NCBI RefSeq assembly: GCF_025813715.1
Contig: NZ_CP107532.1
Span: 2,232,001 to 2,296,000, forward strand
Direction: 5' to 3'
Origin: Methylobacterium sp. FF17
GTDB lineage: Bacteria; Pseudomonadota; Alphaproteobacteria; Rhizobiales; Beijerinckiaceae
Length of the DNA: 64,000 bases
Shown one piece after another: positions 1 through 7,565 of the stretch; position 1 is the stretch's first letter; the number at the start of each line of letters is the position of its first letter. The translations under genes were made by a program, and so were the position numbers. The notes beneath the pieces are model-generated. The model was given only the letters and a program-made list of their open reading frames with translations, searched no databases and had not been told where the DNA came from.

Positions 1-234
1 CCCAGTGCGCAGATCGTCCATGGCCTCTTTGATCTAACGCCAGCCGAGGCCCGAATTGCCCGTGACATAGCCACAGGGGCCAGTGTGCCGGAAGTTGCTG
101 CACTCCTCGGTGTTGCTGCGAGCACGATCCGCACTCAGCTGCAAGCGGTTTTCGCCAAAACGGGCACCTCGCGTCAGTCAGAACTCGCAGCGCTGCTCAA
201 TGGCCTGGCGATGCCGGATATTGCTCAGCAGTAG
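1..234 (+). CDS. LuxR-type HTH regulator, C-terminal part (truncated by window edge)
   Basis: The reading frame is open from the first base and ends in TAG. The 77 visible residues form a LuxR/GerE helix-turn-helix: the pattern LTPAEARIARDIATG, then VAALLGVAASTIRTQL and VFAKTGTSRQSEL is the usual four-helix DNA-binding unit at the end of such regulators. The sensory or receiver part lies outside the window, so the signal it answers cannot be named. The protein stops about 15 residues after the last helix, which is normal for the family. It is probably a cytoplasmic transcription factor. The next 286 bases hold no convincing gene. Confidence 0.8.
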   Translation, partial: PSAQIVHGLFDLTPAEARIARDIATGASVPEVAALLGVAASTIRTQLQAVFAKTGTSRQSELAALLNGLAMPDIAQQ

Positions 235-285
235 CTGATCAGCGCCTTGTAGGGTTTGCCGCCTCAGGCGACCCTTGCAAGTGCT

Positions 286-360
286 CAAGCATGCGCCGTG
301 GGGAGCTCCGTCACCCGCGTGGTGTCGCGCGGGCTGCCCATCTCGAACTTCGTCGACCCG
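286..360. repeat. Diverged repeat, copy 1
   Basis: This 75-base stretch resembles 1707-1781, roughly two thirds identical by eye. Read on the plus strand, both encode a peptide of the form ACA-(V/I)-GSS followed by a basic stretch and then (S/A)NFVD. The conserved peptide in one frame suggests both descend from the same coding or mobile sequence. It lies in the 286-base gap after the LuxR fragment, where nothing else was recognised. The parent element is unknown to me. Confidence 0.45.
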
Positions 361-520
361 GTGCGCTTCGCCATCAGCCCTGCCCGAGCCGGCACGCCAG
401 CTACCGAAGCGCTCGCGCCGACGACCTGCGTCAACTTTCGCGGCAGAAGAGCCATTGTGGTACGATGCCGTCTGTTCACCTGAAGGCGAAGAGCTATCTG
501 GAATGAAGGCGGAGGCTCGT

Positions 521-814
521 ATGCACGAAGACACCCCAGACATTGATCGAGTGGCCCGAACGATCGCTGAAAACGTGTACGCAGCCTACTCGCGCGATGC
601 CGAGGGACCGATCCACTCACAACCGGACCCGCCCATCTTGGCGCGCTTGACCGAAGCCATTCGGGCCGAGGTTCCTGGCGGCACGCCGCGAGACATCATC
701 GATGCCGCCAACGCTGTCCTGGACGCGTGGGAACGGCAGAATGCACAAATTCGGGGACCGCGGATCAGCGCCCTTGATCGTGCCGACGGCTCCGTGGCTG
801 TGGCAGCGCAATGA
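521..814 (+). CDS. Small hypothetical protein (97 aa)
   Basis: A soluble 97-residue protein beginning MHEDTPDIDRVART. I chose the ATG at 521 because GGAGG sits at 511-515, five bases ahead; an in-frame ATG at 503 has a poorer ribosome site. No signal peptide, membrane segment or known domain is visible. Its middle part, with a conserved-looking PGGTPRDIIDAANAVLDAWE, has the amphipathic look of a helical bundle. Its stop overlaps the next start as ATGA, so the two genes are probably translationally coupled. The family was not recognised. Confidence 0.5.
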   Translation: MHEDTPDIDRVARTIAENVYAAYSRDAEGPIHSQPDPPILARLTEAIRAEVPGGTPRDIIDAANAVLDAWERQNAQIRGPRISALDRADGSVAVAAQ

Positions 815-1107
815 AGGCAGGTGCGCAGCCCTCGGTCGGCAAGTCCCACCAGACGGAACGCTTGTCGGAGGTCGCTCGCCTTTCGGCGCTTCTCGCCGAT
901 CAGGTGCTGGTGGCTCAAGCCGCCGGCCACCCCGCCCCGAAGCCTCACATCAACGCTCTGATCGACGCGGCCATCATTCTGGATAAGTATGAGGTCGACC
1001 TTCCGGCGCCGCTGGGTCACGTGATCGATCAGATCGGCGATGCCGAGGATGAGGGCGCCGGCCGGCTCGCGTGGCTGTTCCGCCCATTCCAGGGATCGAA
1101 GGAGTGA
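811..1107 (+). CDS. Small hypothetical protein (98 aa)
   Basis: This 98-residue protein starts inside the stop of the previous gene (ATGA at 811-814), which argues for co-translation. It is predicted to be soluble and mostly helical, with an alanine-rich first half (LLADQVLVAQAAGHP) and an acidic patch DAEDEGAG before the C-terminus. No motif that I know is present. The following secreted-protein gene begins only eight bases after its stop, so 521-1549 is probably one small operon of unknown role. Confidence 0.5.
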   Translation: MKAGAQPSVGKSHQTERLSEVARLSALLADQVLVAQAAGHPAPKPHINALIDAAIILDKYEVDLPAPLGHVIDQIGDAEDEGAGRLAWLFRPFQGSKE

Positions 1108-1114
1108 CGCTGTT

Positions 1115-1549
1115 ATGCCGCGTGGTCAGACTTTTGCGGCGCTGCTGATCGGAATAGCGGCGGGGTCGACTTCGTCCTGGGCTCAACCCGCACCCTCCTC
1201 ATCCGCGGTCAATAACTGGTCCGAGCTTCGGACAGCGTTCGCATCTTGCTGGACGGTCCCTCCTGACACCGAAGGTTCGCTGATCGCTTTCCGCTTCGGC
1301 CTGGACAAGACCGGGGGCATGCGTGGTCAACCACTGGTCACCTCACGTCAGTTCATGGGTGACCGGGATGCGGGCAAGCGGTTCGAGGATGCTGCCCGCG
1401 AGGCTCTGTCCAGGTGCTTGCCGATACGAGTGACACCCGCCTTCGGTGCCATCCTGGGTGAAAGCCCCATCCGGTTGAGGTTCATCAATACGCCACCGAC
1501 TGCTGCCTACCAGCTCAACAGCAATATGACGATCTTCGCGCCACGATAG
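1115..1549 (+). CDS. Secreted protein with TonB C-terminal-like domain (144 aa)
   Basis: The protein starts at the ATG at 1115, with GGAG at 1101-1104. Residues 1-23 form a signal peptide ending near SSWAQP. The rest resembles the C-terminal domain of energy transducer TonB in layout: a paired-cysteine region (ASCWTVPP and SRCLPIRV), a strand-rich centre with FRFGLDKTG, and a final IRLRFIN strand. Similar free-standing periplasmic proteins occur in related bacteria without a defined role. The two cysteines could form a disulfide. It lacks the N-terminal anchor and proline-rich stalk of a true TonB, so it is unlikely to energise receptors itself. Confidence 0.6.
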   Translation: MPRGQTFAALLIGIAAGSTSSWAQPAPSSSAVNNWSELRTAFASCWTVPPDTEGSLIAFRFGLDKTGGMRGQPLVTSRQFMGDRDAGKRFEDAAREALSRCLPIRVTPAFGAILGESPIRLRFINTPPTAAYQLNSNMTIFAPR

Positions 1550-1706
1550 AGGGCTGGTCGCGGAGTGCTGTCGTTCACCCATCGTAGGGGCGCGACCGAC
1601 GTCGGCGTCATCGAACGAACGCAGAGGGTCCCCGTATACTCCTGCGGACGGTAGCTGGCGGAAAGGTTGGCGCTGACGGCCGAGCATCGATCCGCATCGT
1701 CTCAAT

Positions 1707-1781
1707 CAAGCGTGCGCCATCGGCAGCTCAGGCGCCTGCATCGTGTGGCGCGGGACCCGCATCGCGAATTTCGTGGATTGC
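1707..1781. repeat. Diverged repeat, copy 2
   Basis: This is the second copy of the element at 286-360, in the same orientation and about 1.4 kb away. The plus-strand peptide reads ACAIGSSG then TRIANFVD. It sits at the border of a decayed region, which supports the view that both copies are remnants of an old mobile or duplicated sequence. Confidence 0.45.
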
Positions 1782-1793
1782 GTACCTTCTCGG

Positions 1794-2187
1794 TCAGCCC
1801 CGCGCGGACGGGACCACCGCACCCTGGCCGAAGCGCGCGTCGCAAGCGTCCATGGCGACGATCCGCGGCACGCTGCGCTCACGGTCAAGCTGCCGCCGCT
1901 TCTCGCCCAAGCGCGTCGCATGGGCGGCGTCCGCCTGCTCCAGCGTCTCGCGTTCCGTATGCGGCAGGAGAACGGGCGGGCCACCGCGCAGCCCTTGCGC
2001 CGGCCCGCATCAGCTTGAGCGACAGACAGTCCAGCCCGCGCAACTCGTGGATGATGGGCTCGCCCGCCACCGTCATGGCCTTGCGCACCGGGCGCGGACC
2101 GAGGTCGCGCCGATCCGCTACCGCGTCGGCGTTGATCTCCATCCGTTTGGCGAGCGAGGCATCGGCCGATGCCCTAGATTTCGCCCT
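1794..2187 (-). pseudogene. Decayed coding remnant, family not recognised
   Basis: On the minus strand a protein-like reading begins near 2187 with ASLAKRMEINADAVADRR and continues through GEPIIHELRGLDCLSLKL. Near 1980 the protein-like sequence moves to another frame, reading LLPHTERETLEQADAAHATR and ending at a stop at 1794. The two pieces look natural in composition, yet no single frame spans them. I therefore read this as a frameshifted, inactive gene. Bases 1550-1790 and 2190-2340 around it show only short, implausible frames. Confidence 0.35.
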
Positions 2188-2339
2188 TGATCAGATCCTC
2201 AGCCGCAAAGGCCGGCAGGTCGGGATGGCCGGCGGCCTTCACGGACGTTCGACACGACCGTTCGAGCGCATGGACATCGAAAGGGCGGGTTGTGGAGGTT
2301 CCCGTACGGGAAGAACAACTCGTCAGTGCAGCCACTTGG

Positions 2340-2589
2340 CTACGCCTGCGCAAGCGTACGGATATAGTCAAGGCAGTTCACGCGCCTGGCGGGATCCGTG
2401 ATGGCAGCAAACAATCTCAGCATTTCCGCCTCCTGATGCAGTAGGTGGAATTGCCCACTCTGGCCGCAGCTTTGCTGCTCCCGGAATGCGCTCGTCCCGA
2501 CACCGAGCGCGTCAGCGATCTGCTCCAGCACACGTGAGGTTCGGTTATGGTCCACCTCTCGATGCCCTTCAGTGCCTAGCGGAACCATG
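2340..2589 (-). pseudogene. Truncated XRE-type (HTH) regulator remnant
   Basis: This minus-strand frame encodes a partial helix-turn-helix followed by a typical tail. EGHREVDHNR then RVLEQIADALGVGTSAF matches the second half of the HTH_XRE fold, and EAEMLRLFAAITDPARR followed by LDYIRTLAQA is the C-terminal helix pair seen in many small alphaproteobacterial XRE regulators. The first HTH helices are missing: only a short unrelated lead-in with TTG or ATG starts (2615 or 2589) precedes it. It is probably a broken regulator; a short functional form cannot be excluded. Confidence 0.45.
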
Positions 2590-2673
2590 GAGCGACCCAC
2601 TGAAATTGAATGCAAAATAGATATCAGTATTTATTCCGCGTTAATAGTTTTATCTCCAACGACATAAGTGAAT

Positions 2674-2691
2674 GTTCACAAATTCGTGAAC
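2674..2691. promoter_or_regulatory. Perfect inverted repeat, candidate operator
   Basis: GTTCACAAATTCGTGAAC has perfect six-base arms separated by six bases. It lies in an AT-rich region about 80 bases ahead of the PAS-protein gene and 13 bases upstream of a candidate EcfG promoter. That spacing would suit a regulator acting just upstream of the polymerase. The binding protein is unknown. Confidence 0.45.
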
Positions 2692-2703
2692 GAACCGATG
2701 ATG

Positions 2704-2728
2704 GGAACGACTGATTTTTCTCCGCGTT
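2704..2728 (+). promoter_or_regulatory. Candidate sigma-EcfG promoter (GGAAC-N16-CGTT)
   Basis: GGAAC at 2704-2708 and CGTT at 2725-2728 are separated by exactly 16 bases. This matches the published general-stress sigma EcfG consensus of alphaproteobacteria. Transcription would begin near 2735 and lead into the PAS-protein gene at 2772, which has a GGGAGG ribosome site at 2756-2761. Confidence 0.6.
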
Positions 2729-2771
2729 CGCTTGGGATCTCTAATAATAACGTGCGGGAGGATCGGATCGG

Positions 2772-3326
2772 ATGGGATCGATCGCGGAATCGGCACCCGC
2801 GTTGAAAGCTGCGGGTTTCATAGGCGTGTGGAGCACGAACGTTGTCGCCGGTCGAACTATCCTCGACGCGGGTGCGGCAGCGCTTCTTGCTGGCAATCCT
2901 GACCTCGTTGGTCATCCCATTCCCATGGAAATTGCACTCGGAGCCACGCATCCCGACGACAGAGCGTGGTTGTTTGAGCGCATCTTGCGTGTGCGCCAAA
3001 CTGGCGGACCCTTCTCGGCTGAATTTCGGATCGTTACTGCAGCCGGCGATGTTCGTTGGATTCTCAATCGGGGGCTCCTTGCGCCTGATGAGTCGGGAAA
3101 GCTGACGGGGTTGGGTGCGTACATCGATACAACCGACAGCCACGCCAGCCCCTTCATCTCGGCAGCCTCCCTGACTGAGCGCCTCGACGACCCGCTCGAG
3201 GCGGCCGCTGATCGCTGCCTGCAGGCGCATAGGCATCTGAAGCGCGGTGGATTTACAGATCTTCGTCGCGTCGCTGAAGTGCTGCTGACCGGGATTGGCC
3301 GGGCGCTGGCGGAGCGCAAGATGTAG
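2772..3326 (+). CDS. Single-PAS-domain protein (184 aa)
   Basis: The N-terminal 120 residues form one PAS fold of the PAS_3 type: ATHPDDRAWLFERI followed by FSAEFRIVTAAGDVRWI and a closing GLGAYIDTTD. In this family that layout is the standard sensory PAS plus PAC pair. No kinase, GGDEF or DNA-binding output follows, only about 60 residues of helical tail, so it may act by binding a partner. No membrane segment or signal peptide is present, hence it is cytoplasmic. The EcfG-type promoter and palindrome upstream suggest induction by general stress. Its 3' end overlaps by 74 bases with a convergent minus-strand frame. Confidence 0.7.
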   Translation: MGSIAESAPALKAAGFIGVWSTNVVAGRTILDAGAAALLAGNPDLVGHPIPMEIALGATHPDDRAWLFERILRVRQTGGPFSAEFRIVTAAGDVRWILNRGLLAPDESGKLTGLGAYIDTTDSHASPFISAASLTERLDDPLEAAADRCLQAHRHLKRGGFTDLRRVAEVLLTGIGRALAERKM

Positions 3327-3780
3327 CCGAGCATCCAGCGCAATGATTCGAGGCGCGGCGCCCTTCACGTCGTGATCCAACGAAAGGATCGCCCCGGAAG
3401 TTTACGAAAGCACTGCGGCCGTCGCTGTGCCGCCGAGCATTTCTATTTCCTCCCCGTCGCTTGGTCGCGCCGAAGGCTCCAGGGGCGGGTTTCCCGCGCG
3501 AAAGCCACTCCAACGCGCGTGGGTGACCATCTAGCAGATCGAGCGGCACTGGCGTCTTGGAGGTTCCACTCAGAATGATCTCGATGCTCATGCGCCGAGG
3601 TCGGGGGACCGTCGATTTCCGAGGCTGAGGTAATAGCCAAAGCCCGGAGAAAGCAAACAGGCAGATGAGGCCAGCGATGGTCGCGTCCCAGTTCGGCGTA
3701 TCCTGGATCATTAGAACGATGAGCCCGCCAACGGCGAAGGCTGCGGCGAAGGTTTTGTTCCTGGGCCGATCCGATTTCAT
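3253..3780 (-). CDS. Putative two-TM membrane protein
   Basis: After MKSDRPRNK come two hydrophobic segments, about residues 10-27 and 33-53 (TFAAAFAVGGLIVLMI and ATIAGLICLFAFSGLWLL), then a long basic, low-information tail. Only the first 55 residues look like conserved protein; the tail may be read-through of a decayed end, as it runs 74 bases into the convergent PAS gene. Its ATG overlaps the stop of the preceding minus-strand frame (ATGA at 3777-3780), which supports a coupled pair. Function unknown. Confidence 0.4.
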   Translation of the reverse strand: MKSDRPRNKTFAAAFAVGGLIVLMIQDTPNWDATIAGLICLFAFSGLWLLPQPRKSTVPRPRRMSIEIILSGTSKTPVPLDLLDGHPRALEWLSRGKPAPGAFGATKRRGGNRNARRHSDGRSAFVNFRGDPFVGSRREGRRASNHCAGCSATSCAPPAPGQSRSAALQRRDEDL

Positions 3781-4130
3781 AAACGATGGTCGCGCTGAAC
3801 TCTCGCCATTTCATGAAACAACACATTCAACTTGTCTTCATCGCAAACGAGCGCTATCGCGCCGGCGCTATGAGGGGCGGGAAACGTCGTGGCCGCGTGT
3901 CGCGCCAACGCCGACGTTCCGGGCGCCCGGAGATTGCGGCAGGGCCACGCGAGGGCTGCAAGGTCCAAGGCAACATGTCGGCCAACGGTGCGCGGATTGA
4001 CCACTCGCAGGGCTCGCGGGACGATGAGCGCGTCCGCATGAACAACAGGTCCGGCCAGCGGATGCTCTGCCGTGCGGACGAGGCGAAGGCCGCCGGATGG
4101 CGGGTTTCGCGGAGGCTGAGCTTCGTCCAA
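3777..4130 (-). CDS. Hypothetical protein, coupled to 3253-3780 (doubtful)
   Basis: This 117-residue frame starts with TTG and ends in the ATGA overlap with the next gene. The stretch HPLAGPVVHADALIVPRAL, later VGRHVALDLAALAWP and then LNVLFHEMA, looks mildly protein-like but matches no family I know. It begins 46 bases after the stop of the diguanylate cyclase gene on the same strand, so it could be co-transcribed with it. Other frames across this stretch are no better. The coupling to its neighbour is the main support. Confidence 0.25.
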   Translation of the reverse strand: MDEAQPPRNPPSGGLRLVRTAEHPLAGPVVHADALIVPRALRVVNPRTVGRHVALDLAALAWPCRNLRAPGTSALARHAATTFPAPHSAGAIALVCDEDKLNVLFHEMARVQRDHRL

Positions 4131-4176
4131 GCGTGGCGAGGAATCCCGTCACGCGTCTTCGCTGAACGCCAGGAGG

Positions 4177-5964
4177 CTATTCAGCCGCCACGCGGAGGCG
4201 GCCCTGTTGATTTGCAGGCACGTCGCTCTCGTCACGCGATCCTGATCGCACGGGAGCGATCGCGACTTGGTTTCTTCCGCCGTGCTTGGCGCGATAGAGC
4301 GCCGTGTCCGCAGCCTTGACGAGGTCGGCGCTGTTGCTCGACGTGCTCGGTACCGACGACACTCCGAGCGATGCTGAGACCTTTGCACCGTGGGTCCCGG
4401 AAAGAGCCTCGATGCGCTCTCGAATTTGCTCTGCCTTGACCGCGGCATCCTCAAGACTGCAGTCGGGGAGAAACACGATCATTTCTTCACCGCCGTAGCG
4501 ACAGGCCACGTCAGTCTCTCGAAGTGCGCCCACGATTGCCGCGGCTGCCTCACGCAAGACGGCGTCGCCCGTGGCATGACCGTGCTCGTCATTCAGACGC
4601 TTGAAGTGGTCGAGGTCGATCATGATGACCGAGACTTTCCGGCCCTCCCGCTGGGCGAGGCGGACATATCGGTCGAGACTGTCTTCCATATAGCGTCGGT
4701 TGTAGAGGCCCGTCAGCGGGTCGCGGAGCGCCTGGTTGCGCAGCTTCTCGCGCAGAGCGATGTTGGACAACGCCAGCGACATCGCGTCGCCAAGCGCCGA
4801 ACTCAGCGGCAGGATGGCAGCGAGGCGCGCTTCCGCGTCCGAGCCTTGAGCAAAAACCTGAAGAAGGCCAAGGTTCTCCCCCCGGGCCACCATTGGGATT
4901 TCGAGGGCGGCGAGACCGGAAGCATGATGCTCGCAGCAGAGGGCTCTGCCGCCGCTGTGGTTGATGTGCGGCTTACCGCGCTTCATCGCCCAGCACTGGT
5001 TGATCGCGATCGCCTCCGGAAGGTGTGAGCCCTCCTCGCAGGCCCACGAGGTCGATAGGACGAGCCGGTCTCGCGAGTTGTTGAAGACGTAGAGTGCGCC
5101 GCTGAAGCCGCCGATCAACTCGCCGGCAGTAGCCCGAAGGACCGCGTTGGCATCGTGATGATCGGCTGCGCTCTGAAGCATGTCCGTCATCTCGAACAAG
5201 TGGCGCACCTGCGTTCGAGACGCATCCATCTCCGTGATCGCCGTCGCTCGGGCCTGAGCATCTCGCGCGCTCGAACGGAATGCGAAGATCATCACTCCGG
5301 CAATGAGAAGCTGCGAAAGAAGCACGATACTTTTGCCGATCTCGATACGGGTCTCATGATCAGCAAAGTGTGAGTTCCAGTCCGCCAGGAAAACATCGAA
5401 CGCGTGACGCATCTTGCCGACCAGAGCCGCACTCCTGCGCTCCTTGAGCAGCGTGCGAGCCTCCTCGAGTTTTCCAGCGCGGACCAGTTCCAGGGCATCC
5501 GTCCAGATTGCTTCGAGACGCTTCAGGTTCGCGTCGGTAGATGTGCTCGTTCCGTCGGGCATCCTGAGGAATGGATCGAGGCGTGCGAGGTACGTATCCC
5601 GTCTACTGTGGAGAGCTTCGAAAGCACGACTGTATTCGCTGTACTCGCTATCCCGGTCGCCGACAGCTCTGTTGAGCACGTAGGCTTCGGCATCCATCAA
5701 GGCTTCCTGGGCGATGCGCATCTGCCGGCCACCCTCGCGCAGGTCGATGAGAGCCTGCTGGTGCCGGTTCGTGTAGAAGAAGCCGGAGAGCACGATCGTG
5801 ATCATGACCACGATGAGACCGACCTGAGCGGCGAGGCGATGCCGGACGTTGCTGCGCCGGGTGCTTCTCGTCGGCGTGCCTAGTTCGCGCTCGCTCAGTG
5901 CCATAGTCGGTCCCAGGATATCGGCGCCGACACGAATCGGCACGCCGGGACAGAAAGGCACCAA
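4177..5964 (-). CDS. Membrane-bound GAF-GGDEF diguanylate cyclase
   Basis: It probably makes cyclic di-GMP from two GTP at the inner membrane. Counting from the GTG at 5964, transmembrane segments lie at about 46-64 and 211-229. They flank a helical periplasmic sensor (66-210) like those of four-helix-bundle chemoreceptors. A GAF-type domain follows (255-405), then GGDEF (412-575) with GGEEM at 491-495, an accepted active-site variant. The inhibitory site RETD at 482-485 is intact, so product feedback is expected. An ATG at 5904 is an alternative start; the GTG has AGGAGG three bases ahead, which is tight. The gene stands alone upstream of two weak minus-strand frames. Confidence 0.88.
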   Translation of the reverse strand: MVPFCPGVPIRVGADILGPTMALSERELGTPTRSTRRSNVRHRLAAQVGLIVVMITIVLSGFFYTNRHQQALIDLREGGRQMRIAQEALMDAEAYVLNRAVGDRDSEYSEYSRAFEALHSRRDTYLARLDPFLRMPDGTSTSTDANLKRLEAIWTDALELVRAGKLEEARTLLKERRSAALVGKMRHAFDVFLADWNSHFADHETRIEIGKSIVLLSQLLIAGVMIFAFRSSARDAQARATAITEMDASRTQVRHLFEMTDMLQSAADHHDANAVLRATAGELIGGFSGALYVFNNSRDRLVLSTSWACEEGSHLPEAIAINQCWAMKRGKPHINHSGGRALCCEHHASGLAALEIPMVARGENLGLLQVFAQGSDAEARLAAILPLSSALGDAMSLALSNIALREKLRNQALRDPLTGLYNRRYMEDSLDRYVRLAQREGRKVSVIMIDLDHFKRLNDEHGHATGDAVLREAAAAIVGALRETDVACRYGGEEMIVFLPDCSLEDAAVKAEQIRERIEALSGTHGAKVSASLGVSSVPSTSSNSADLVKAADTALYRAKHGGRNQVAIAPVRSGSRDESDVPANQQGRLRVAAE

Positions 5965-6131
5965 CCTCCTGTCTCCGCGTGAAAGAAGATGGCTAAGAAA
6001 TCGGTACCGTAGCAGCCAGACTTCAGCGGGCTGGCTAGGTTTCGCTCATATTCGATTGAAGCGGGGTTCTGCCTACCGTTCACTCTGAACGCACGGCGAG
6101 AGTGAGCGTCGGATTCCTTCTCCGGGCACGA

Positions 6132-6166
6132 CGAAGCCCCGCGCTGGGGAGGGCTGCGGGGCTTCG
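6132..6166 (-). terminator. Hairpin downstream of mucR-like gene
   Basis: CGAAGCCCCGC (6132-6142) and GCGGGGCTTCG (6156-6166) pair perfectly over 11 bases with a 13-base loop. The hairpin begins 21 bases after the stop of the minus-strand MucR-like gene. No U-tract follows, so it may be a weak terminator or an RNA-stabilising structure. Confidence 0.5.
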
Positions 6167-6186
6167 GATCGCGCAGATTGCGGAGA

Positions 6187-6654
6187 TCAGGCTGCCGTCT
6201 TGCGGCCCTTGGCCCGGGGCTGCGCGTCCTCGCCACGATCGACGATCCGGCCGAGACCAATCGACTTCGCGAGCTCGGAGCGTCGCGCTGCGTAGGCTGG
6301 CGCGACCATCGGATATTCGGCCGGCAGGCCGAAGCGCTGGCGGTAGCTCTGCGCGTCCAGACCATGCGCTCCGAGGTGGCGCTTCAGGGTCTTGTAGGTC
6401 TTGCCGTCCAGGAAGCTGACGATGCCGTCGGACTGCACCGACTTGCGAACCTGCGAAGCGGTCGGCTTCTCGACCTCGTCTTGCGCCGGCGCTTGCGTGC
6501 CGCCGCCGGCGAGCCCGTTCAGAGCAGCGTGGACGGTACGGATCAGGTCGGCGAGATCTGTGATCCGGACAGGGTTGTTCGACACGTACGCAGAGACGAT
6601 GTCGCCGGTCAGGTCCACAAAATCCGTCGCGTGTGTTTCAATGATTTCAGACAT
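6187..6654 (-). CDS. mucR: Ros/MucR-family regulator lacking zinc ligands
   Basis: MucR proteins bind AT-rich DNA and silence surface-polysaccharide, motility and cell-cycle genes in Rhizobiales. I use the ATG at 6654 (MSEIIETHATDFVDL), the normal family start; a longer frame reaches 6678. The helical N-terminal oligomerisation part is followed by the Ros-type finger: DGKTYKTLKRHLGAHG, then RQRFGLPAEYPMVAPAY, which is the family hallmark. The usual Cys pair before DGK is missing; the sequence there reads SDGIVSFLDGK. Zinc-free Ros homologues are known from Mesorhizobium, so function may persist. An inverted repeat downstream may end the transcript. Confidence 0.85.
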   Translation of the reverse strand: MSEIIETHATDFVDLTGDIVSAYVSNNPVRITDLADLIRTVHAALNGLAGGGTQAPAQDEVEKPTASQVRKSVQSDGIVSFLDGKTYKTLKRHLGAHGLDAQSYRQRFGLPAEYPMVAPAYAARRSELAKSIGLGRIVDRGEDAQPRAKGRKTAA

Positions 6655-6899
6655 AGCGCATTTCACTTTCGGACTCACGTTCTTTGCGGATGAAGCAAAT
6701 TCCGGCGATAAGCAAACGAATAAGCTGTAATCGTTCGCGTGACATACCAGGCATGCGCCAAAGCGATCAGTCGTAGGCGTGCGCTGCCTATACCGAAGAA
6801 CTGCGTATCTTGTCGGGCACTTTGGCTTCTCGGAGCCATGCGACGATAGCCTGCATCGAACCGAACGTGTGGTCGATCCTGCTGAACGGGGGTGGCCGC
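6655..6899. other. Intergenic region upstream of mucR-like gene
   Basis: This stretch must hold the promoter of the minus-strand MucR-like gene. The first hundred bases are AT-richer than the surroundings, which would suit autoregulation by a MucR protein that prefers AT-rich DNA. No gene is supported here. Confidence 0.4.
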
Positions 6900-7043
6900 T
6901 TCCGAGCGGCGTGCCTGAACGCCTCGTGGTTCCTGTCGCTGGCGGATGCTCGCGAGCGCATCGAGGACGGGAGGTGCCACGACAACGAAGATCGACCCCA
7001 CACGGCCCGGGGCGGCTCGACGCCCCGAGCCTTCGCCGACCAA
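6900..7043 (+). mobile_element. IS3-family transposase remnant (OrfB C-terminus)
   Basis: The plus frame reads ACLNASWFLSLADARERIE, then RPHTARGGSTPRAFAD. This is the end of the DDE integrase domain of IS3 elements (IS407-like), where intact copies read NWFxSLxDAR and later RPHSALGxLTP. Only about 48 residues remain. The flanking frame sequence is unrelated, the upstream catalytic residues are gone, and no inverted repeats could be placed. It is an inactive fragment marking past insertion between the MucR-like gene and the metallophosphoesterase. Confidence 0.75.
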
Positions 7044-7565
7044 GCAGTCACAGCCCGACAACTTGCATGGGTCGTGAACCGCAAACGGGGTCAACGCCGC
7101 TGAGGCTCGAAAGCCAGACCTGGGGGAGGACCAATTCTCAGGGGCAGGCCAAGATCTCGGGGACGATGCAACCCGGGAACTGAGCGACGAGGCGCCCGGT
7201 CAGAGCCGAACTCACCCGATCGACAGGGCCATGTCCGCGGGCGTCGATCACGTCGGACGTTTTCCCCGCAGACCCGTTGGAAGGGCGCCCATCACCGGGA
7301 CCGGTTGAAACAGGAAACAGCGGATACCAACGGCAAGACTGCCGATGCCTGCGCGAAGCCGGCGACCGCGTTTCGGGAAACGTCGCAGAGGGCGGACGGG
7401 AAGGCCCGGGCCGCCGAGAAGAAGGGCAAGCAGGCCGCCTTTCGCGGGCGCTCCGAGCTTCTCGGACAGGCCGTGAAGGCGCTTTCCGTTAAGGTCTCGA
7501 ATCTGTGTAGGACGTTGGCGTGAGCTCACCCGGCCGCTCGGCTAAATGCCCGAACTGCTCACCGA
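7044..7565. other. Region without a supported gene
   Basis: A Lys/Ala-rich frame starting with TTG at 7305 and ending at 7523 is the only candidate. It lacks a ribosome site and any domain, so I do not call it. The rest of the region appears to be debris around the IS3 fragment. Confidence 0.4.

Noticed and set aside
7305..7523. Lys/Ala-rich frame starting with TTG
   Set aside because: No ribosome site, no homologous motif, and it lies in debris beside an IS3 fragment.
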